19,192 nucleotides of DNA, taken from NCBI GenBank assembly GCA_963579905.1, contig CAUZIZ010000111.1:1-19192 (forward strand), written 5' to 3'. The stretch comes from CAUZIZ01 sp963579905 (GTDB lineage Bacteria; Acidobacteriota; UBA6911; RPQK01; JAJDTT01). Below, piece after piece: positions 15,199 through 19,192 of this stretch. The notes below the pieces were generated by a model. That model did no database searches and was not told the origin of the DNA. It was given only the letters and a program-made list of their open reading frames with translations. Both the position numbers and the translations under genes were made by a program. Position 1 is the first letter of the stretch. Each line of letters starts with the position of its first letter.

Positions 15199-16479
15199 TT
15201 AAACCCTCAGAAAGATCTTCCGGCGATACATCCACCAGCAGGTCAGCCAGAAGGTCAGGCCCACGATCAGAGAGTTAAGGGCAGGTTCATTTGCGGCTCC
15301 CCAGAGCTGAAATATGTTCTGCCCCAGGTGCGTCTGGAAGGTTGCGGCGGCCCAGCCAGGTAGGAGCATGCGCATGCAGTAGATCGCGATGGAGTTGGTT
15401 CCCACGACCAGGAGAGGAAAGGTCCAGCGGCGGATGTTTGCCAAGTCGATGAGTGCGTAGAGTCCTCCCAGGATCAGACAGCACCAACCCGTCGAAAAGA
15501 TCGCCCAGGAGGGTGTCCAGATTCGCTTGATGAGTGGGCAGAGCCCCGTCCAATCCAGGATCAGTCCTGCTATCAGGCCAAGAATACCGCCCGTCAGGAG
15601 TGCCTTGAGCTTGGCCTGGGCCGAGCGGCGCGAGCGCAGGAGCTCGCCCACCATCAGGCCGAATAGCATGGTGGCCAGGGAGGGGATGAAGTTGATGGTC
15701 TGATAGCCGCCTCCGTTGTAGACGAACGGTTCCTCCCGCGGCAGTCGGTTCAGAAGCCAGCTGTCCACGGCATGACCGACGTTGGCGTTCTTGTGCCAGG
15801 CCGGAGAAACCTCCGCCAGATGCTGCTGAACCCACTCCTGCTCAAGACCAACCTCAGGCGATCCGACCGCAGGATCCACACCGGGGGCGGGATACAGGAC
15901 GTACAACATCCAGGTCAGGGTCAGGATGAGCGCGGCCCCCAGGGACTGATTCCGAAGCCTTCGACCCCAGAACAGGAAAAGGAAGGTGTAGCCCAGACCG
16001 ATCTGCGTCAGGACATTCATCAGAGACCAACTGGTGCTGGACCGCGAATCGGAGATCAGGAAAATGCCAAGAAGGATGAGGATGACGGATCTCCACAAGG
16101 CATGCCCTAGCATCTTCTCGTAGGAGTGTCCCAGTCTGAATCGTTTGGCGCAGGAGTATGCCATCGACACTCCCACCATGAACATAAAGGACGGCTGGAT
16201 CAGATCCCAGTAACCACATCCGGTCCACGGGACATGGGAAAACTGGTAATGGATTGCCTGCCAGACAGAGGAATCCGGGTCTGCTGCCAGATGATTCTCG
16301 GCCGTCTCCCTGAGGCCGAAGCCTTCGAAGGCCAGGGAGAGTATTATCAGTCCCCGATAGGCGTCAAGAGAGAGCAGCCTCTGTCGTTGCGGGTTGTCTT
16401 CTGAGGCGTGGGATTCAGCCTGAGATTCCACGAATTCGCTCGGGTTGAATTGACATCGATGTGTTGCGACGACCAGCAT
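15199..16479 (-). CDS. HGSNAT/DUF5009-type membrane acyltransferase
   Basis: This multi-span inner-membrane protein belongs to the heparan-alpha-glucosaminide N-acetyltransferase-like family (DUF5009, related to acyltransferase 3), thought to move acetyl groups across the membrane onto sugars. Motifs include RLLSLDAYRGLIILSLAFEG at the start of the first helix, QPSFMFMVGVSMAYS, MNVLTQIGLGYTFLFLFWG, GGYQTINFIPSLATMLFGLM and WTPSWAIFSTGW. About ten hydrophobic segments are visible. The frame is open upstream to a GTG at 16578, but that start would lie inside a dispersed repeat, so ATG 16479 or GTG 16431 (nearer the usual 10-20 residues before RLLSLDAYRG) is preferred. Neither has a strong ribosome site. 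The sugar substrate is unknown. Confidence 0.85.
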   Translation of the reverse strand: MLVVATHRCQFNPSEFVESQAESHASEDNPQRQRLLSLDAYRGLIILSLAFEGFGLRETAENHLAADPDSSVWQAIHYQFSHVPWTGCGYWDLIQPSFMFMVGVSMAYSCAKRFRLGHSYEKMLGHALWRSVILILLGIFLISDSRSSTSWSLMNVLTQIGLGYTFLFLFWGRRLRNQSLGAALILTLTWMLYVLYPAPGVDPAVGSPEVGLEQEWVQQHLAEVSPAWHKNANVGHAVDSWLLNRLPREEPFVYNGGGYQTINFIPSLATMLFGLMVGELLRSRRSAQAKLKALLTGGILGLIAGLILDWTGLCPLIKRIWTPSWAIFSTGWCCLILGGLYALIDLANIRRWTFPLLVVGTNSIAIYCMRMLLPGWAAATFQTHLGQNIFQLWGAANEPALNSLIVGLTFWLTCWWMYRRKIFLRV

Positions 16480-16570
16480 GCTGGCATCGTTCGCACGAAG
16501 ATTCAACTCAGTGCCCCCCAGGGAGCCCTGGCCCCATTCGAGAGAGAAACTTCCGGCTACTGGGGATTTG

Positions 16571-16750
16571 TGCGTCACTGCGTGGGGAAGGGTTGTCCGG
16601 CTCTCTCCTCGGAACCTGGGCTCATTTTGCTAACGGCTCAAGTCGTTCGCGGCTCTGTCGGACTTGGCTGCGTAACGCTGGTAGTTCACCCGTTGGCGGC
16701 ACCTTCGGAGGACAGGAGACGTGCGACGTATTCTTGAAGTTTCAGCTTAG
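16571..16750 (+). repeat. Composite intergenic repeat (modules A + B + GTCGCACGT end)
   Basis: Bases 16571-16675 match the reverse complement of 2184-2291 (module A). Bases 16658-16726 match the reverse complement of about 5388-5456 (module B) almost perfectly. The right end, AGGAGACGTGCGACGTATTC followed by TTGAAGTTTCAGCTTAG (16714-16750), matches 5458-5492 in direct orientation. This copy joins both modules in one run of about 180 bases, while the other two sites hold only one module each. Open frames across it give peptides similar to those of the other copies, but I see no evidence of a gene. Confidence 0.8.
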
Positions 16751-16847
16751 CGAAAACAGACTTGCCAACTCGAGGGACACTCGTCAGCACATCAGACCAG
16801 AAGATGTAGATCCTCATGCTGCCGTGGATCGCCCCGGCAAGGGCAAG

Positions 16848-16863
16848 GGTAGGGGACCCTACC
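16848..16863. terminator. Short hairpin at the end of the enolase-superfamily gene
   Basis: GGTAGGG (16848-16854) and CCCTACC (16857-16863) form a 7-bp stem with a two-base gap; a real loop would open one or two pairs. The stem includes the stop codon of the minus-strand gene. No T-run is seen on the minus-strand 3' side, so a terminator role is weak. Nothing else is recognised in 16751-16847. Confidence 0.25.
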
Positions 16864-18016
16864 AATTGGTATACGAGCCGTCACCACGGCGCCAGTGGGG
16901 TGCTTCCCAGTACGCGAATGGGTAGTCCGAAGCGGCTTCCTCGTTGAACTTCACGCCGAGTCCAGGTTCCTGAGGCAAAAGAAAATGATCCCCTTCCAAT
17001 TCCATGCCGCGAGGGAATAGATCCTGGGGCTGTTGACGAGACGTCCAGTTGTATTCCAGCAGGGAGAAGTTGGGGATCACGCTGCAAAGGTGCACCGAAG
17101 CTGCAGTGGAAACCGGACCCAGGGGATTATGGGGCATCACGTCGATGTAGTGGGCCTCGGCCATGGCGGCTACCTTCCGAGCGGCCGTGAACCCTCCCAC
17201 ATTGCACACGTCCAGCCGAACGTAGTTGCAAAGGCCGCGCTCGATAAAGGGAGCGAAGACGTGGATGCCGGAGAACTCCTCGCCGATGGCAAACGGAATG
17301 TGGGTCATGGCCCTCAGAGCCGCGTAGGCGTCGGGGTTCTCCGAGCGGATGGGTTCTTCTAGAAACATGAGGTCGACGCCCTCAACCAGCTTGCAGAAGT
17401 GGGCGGCCTCGGCGACGCTCAGCCGGTGATGGAAGTCCACCGCCAGGCGGATTTCCGTTCCCACGAGGTAGCGGATTGAGTGAAGCTCTCCACTGGTCCA
17501 TTGAAGGGACTCCCCTGGGTCGTACTTCTCGGCTCCCAGTTGGTCGAACCCTTCGTCCGGCATTTCAGGAACGAAACGGACCGTCTTCCAGCCTTTTTCC
17601 GCAAGGTCCTGAGCCTGTTCCGGCCAGGTCTCACCTTCTCCAGCCACTCCATCGGTAAAGCAGGTCACGTGTTTGCGGCTGGCTCCTCCCAGCAGCTGCC
17701 ATACGGGAACCTTCAGATGCTTTCCCAGGATGTCCCAAAGCGCGATGTCGATAGCAGAGGCCGCGGCCGTGATGATCGTCCCTCCCTCGAAATATTGACC
17801 GCGGTACAGGGTCTGATGGATGTCCTCTATCTGCCGTGGATCCTTCCCGATCAAGAATTCGCAAAAATGGTCAATGATTCCCCCCAGCGCTCGTTCTCTT
17901 CCGGAAGTTCCAGCCTCTCCCAGACCATGGATGCCCGCATCGGTCTCGACTTTCACGATGAACCGGCAGCGTATCCCTATCTTGAGAGCGAACCACTTGA
18001 CGTTGGTGATCTTCAT
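16859..18016 (-). CDS. Mandelate racemase/muconate lactonizing enzyme family protein (sugar-acid dehydratase-like)
   Basis: This enolase-superfamily enzyme of 385 residues probably dehydrates a sugar acid such as galactonate; the exact substrate cannot be read. The N-terminal capping domain (about 1-125) precedes the barrel. Metal ligands are expected at D194 (in LAVDFHHRLS, a D-x-H motif), E220 (MFLEEP) and E246 (AIGEEFSG). A candidate catalytic H296 in MPHNPLGPVSTAASVHL is characteristic of the galactonate/mannonate dehydratase subgroups. GAGGAG lies about eight bases before ATG 18016. The gene follows the P5C dehydrogenase remnant on the same strand by 51 bases. No sugar transporter or kinase is next to it. 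Confidence 0.9.
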   Translation of the reverse strand: MKITNVKWFALKIGIRCRFIVKVETDAGIHGLGEAGTSGRERALGGIIDHFCEFLIGKDPRQIEDIHQTLYRGQYFEGGTIITAAASAIDIALWDILGKHLKVPVWQLLGGASRKHVTCFTDGVAGEGETWPEQAQDLAEKGWKTVRFVPEMPDEGFDQLGAEKYDPGESLQWTSGELHSIRYLVGTEIRLAVDFHHRLSVAEAAHFCKLVEGVDLMFLEEPIRSENPDAYAALRAMTHIPFAIGEEFSGIHVFAPFIERGLCNYVRLDVCNVGGFTAARKVAAMAEAHYIDVMPHNPLGPVSTAASVHLCSVIPNFSLLEYNWTSRQQPQDLFPRGMELEGDHFLLPQEPGLGVKFNEEAASDYPFAYWEAPHWRRGDGSYTNW

Positions 18017-18067
18017 GACCCGAACGCTCCTCTGTTTTCCTGACGTCAGCGTTTGGAAAACAGAATA

Positions 18068-18370
18068 CTAGCCGATCTTGCGCGAAATGGCCTTAGCCTG
18101 TGTAAACAACAGCAAATAGTCGGGACCTCCCGCCTTCGAATCCGTGCCGCTCATGTTAAATCCTCCGAAAGGATGGACTCCCACCAGGGCTCCCGTGCAT
18201 TTTCGATTGACGTAGAGGTTACCTACATGAAACCGGCGCCGGGCCTGTTCGATCTTGTTCTCGTTGTCGGTGTACACGGCCCCGGTCAGACCGTACTGGC
18301 TGTCATTGGCAATCTCGATCGCCTGATCGTAGTCTACGGCCTTGATCACGGCCAGGACGGGTCCAAAGAT
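18068..18370 (-). pseudogene. C-terminal fragment of 1-pyrroline-5-carboxylate dehydrogenase
   Basis: The fragment starts at IFGPVLAVIKAVDYDQAIEI and runs through NDSQYGLTGAVYTDNENKIE, RRFHVGNLYVNRKCTGALVG and HPFGGFNMSGTDSKAGGPDY to LFTQAKAISRKIG and a normal stop. These strings are diagnostic of the PruA/RocA aldehyde dehydrogenase that oxidises P5C to glutamate. About 100 of some 520 residues remain. The catalytic Cys and Glu and the NAD-binding part are gone. A TGA lies immediately upstream of IFGP in frame. To its right the sequence turns into an arginase remnant on the other strand, so this is a truncated pseudogene. Confidence 0.88.
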
Positions 18371-18412
18371 TCAAGCAGACCGGCACTTGTACATGTGCTC
18401 CTCCGATCTGGT

Positions 18413-18964
18413 ATGAAAGATCCCCGCCATCACCTGGCCAAAGTCGCGTATGGTAAGCTCCTGGAACGGAGACTGGAAAATGAAGAGATCGCCCAGGTTT
18501 GTCGCAAGTTGGCCCGGTCTGTGTTTGAGGCACTCGAAGACGGTTGTCTGCCGCTTGTCCTGGGGGGGGACCATTCTCTGGCGGCCGGCAGCGTCGCCGG
18601 AAGCGCCAGCTTTCACCGAGGGCGTGGTGAGAAGATCGGCTTGATCTGGATCGACGCCCACGCCGACATGAACCTTCCCTAAACCAGTCCCTCCGGAAAT
18701 GTCCACGGCATGCCTCTGGTAGCCATTGTTGGACTCGGGCCTCCTGAGCTGGGGAAGATCGAGGGGTTTTCACCCAAGGTGGATCCGGCCAATGTCACCG
18801 TGATCGGGGCTCGAAGCATTGACAGACGAGAGAGGGATAATGTTGAGCGCAGCGGAGTTCGGGTGATCACGATGAAGGAACTCGACATGAGAAGGATGAA
18901 CGGAGCGATGGAGAAGGCCTTGGACCGAGCGGTACAGGGAACTGTGGGCTTTCACTGGAGTTGA
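18413..18964 (+). pseudogene. Broken arginase (truncated at both ends, internal stop)
   Basis: The reading frame gives ENEEIAQVCRKLARSVFEAL, then LPLVLGGDHSLAAGSVAG, then GLIWIDAHADMNLP followed by TAA (18680-18682). It continues in the same frame as TSPSGNVHGMP, IEGFSPKVDPANVTVIGAR and GTVGFHWS. GGDHS and DAHADMN carry arginase manganese ligands, and DMNTPETSPSGNVHGMP is the usual arginase string, so the TAA replaces the Glu codon (one change, GAA to TAA). The N-terminal part is missing, and the protein ends where GFHVSFDLDALDP should follow, so the last metal site is lost. Arginase makes ornithine, which feeds P5C, the substrate of the neighbouring remnant. ATG 18413 is only the first Met in the fragment. 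Confidence 0.88.
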
Positions 18965-19126
18965 ACTAAATCTGCCTCCGGCGGATAGATAAAGGCTCCC
19001 CAATAGATCCTGCTGCACTTTTTGGATTCACTTCGATCGTCGTAGAGTTGAAGATCTCCTTTAGGGAGGAACTCTACCCCCCCCTCCCTAGAAAGGAGAT
19101 ACGGTATAACACCGTTACGTCTACGC
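18965..19126. other. Unassigned stretch with an 8-bp hairpin
   Basis: GTAGAGTT at 19042-19049 pairs with AACTCTAC at 19070-19077, and CTCC/GGAG inside could extend the fold. A run of seven C follows. A minus-strand frame of about 70 codons is open across here, but it has no recognisable domain and is probably chance. No arginase C-terminus could be found in any frame. Confidence 0.35.
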
Positions 19127-19192
19127 ATGATCGAGGATATGCGATTGGGGGGTATTCGGCAACCACGCAACAATGTTACGTGGCCGTGGTCC
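19127..19192 (+). pseudogene. Start of a tyrosine recombinase-like gene, apparently frameshifted, cut by window edge
   Basis: ATG 19127 gives MIEDMRLGG. The next frame (one extra G in the G6 run at 19147-19152) gives YSATTQQCYVAVV to the window end. Together they resemble the N-terminal core-binding domain of IS91-associated or XerC/D-like integrases, which commonly begin with MxEDMxLRGxSxxTQxxYVxAV. Only 22 codons are visible, so both the identification and the shift are tentative. It would fit the mobile, decayed look of the region to its left. Confidence 0.4.

Noticed and set aside
16658..16710. tRNA remnant in module B (GGTAGTTCACCCG...GGCGGCACC looks like a T-arm and acceptor end)
   Set aside because: No proper 5-bp T-stem with a seven-base loop and no matching anticodon or D arm could be built.
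5353..16750. CRISPR array
   Set aside because: The repeated GTCGCACGT words are few, inverted and irregularly spaced, and there are no regular spacers or cas genes.
16408..16925. Overlapping plus-strand frames of 109 and 154 codons across the 16.6-kb repeat
   Set aside because: They are chance frames through a dispersed repeat and overlap real genes on the other strand; similar peptides at 2010-2291 and 5213-5569 reflect DNA repeat similarity.
18952..19173. Minus-strand 73-codon frame at the right edge
   Set aside because: It has no recognisable motif, spans a hairpin and a C-run, and overlaps the more recognisable recombinase start on the other strand.

Overview
The window looks like a chromosomal piece of a Gram-negative, menaquinone- and bacillithiol-using bacterium, most plausibly an acidobacterium. 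This is inferred from gene content (a TolC-type outer-membrane protein, MenG, BshC/BshB1, and the M48 protease and acetyltransferase types), not from a marker gene. No rRNA or tRNA was seen. About fifteen protein genes or gene remnants are recognisable.

Layout, left to right. A phosphodiesterase gene of the alkaline phosphatase superfamily is broken by a frameshift (220-2140). Next is a plus-strand housekeeping block: thiS-thiG (thiazole moiety of thiamin), aroB (shikimate pathway) and menG/ubiE (menaquinone methylation), interrupted by a long AT-rich hairpin repeat between thiG and aroB. It converges on a minus-strand pair, nnrDE (NAD(P)HX repair) and tsaE (tRNA t6A), with a palindromic repeat between the stop codons of menG and tsaE. 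A divergent M48 metalloprotease gene, preceded by a possible 23-codon small ORF, a TolC-family gene, a prepilin peptidase gene and a ComEA-like helix-hairpin-helix gene with an in-frame amber codon follow. The bshC-bshB1 pair makes two of the three bacillithiol synthesis enzymes. The right third is looser: a remnant of a small gene, an HGSNAT/DUF5009-type membrane acyltransferase, a composite intergenic repeat, an enolase-superfamily sugar-acid dehydratase, and then clear wreckage. That wreckage is a C-terminal piece of proline/arginine-catabolic P5C dehydrogenase lying head-to-head with a broken arginase, and at the very edge what looks like the start of a frameshifted tyrosine recombinase.

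The most distinctive feature is the intergenic DNA. Several related palindromic or modular repeats recur in both orientations (2137-2291, 3411-3530, 5353-5488, 10759-10893, 14809-14847, 16571-16750). One short terminal inverted repeat, GTCGCACGT, frames different cores, and its outer flanks differ between elements while staying palindromic within each. The repeats abut stop codons rather than interrupting intact genes. Two genes also carry a TATAAT box only 5-7 bases before their ATG, which suggests leaderless transcripts. At least four reading frames carry lesions (phosphodiesterase, ComEA-like, arginase, recombinase). Read-level checking would be needed to tell real decay from assembly error.
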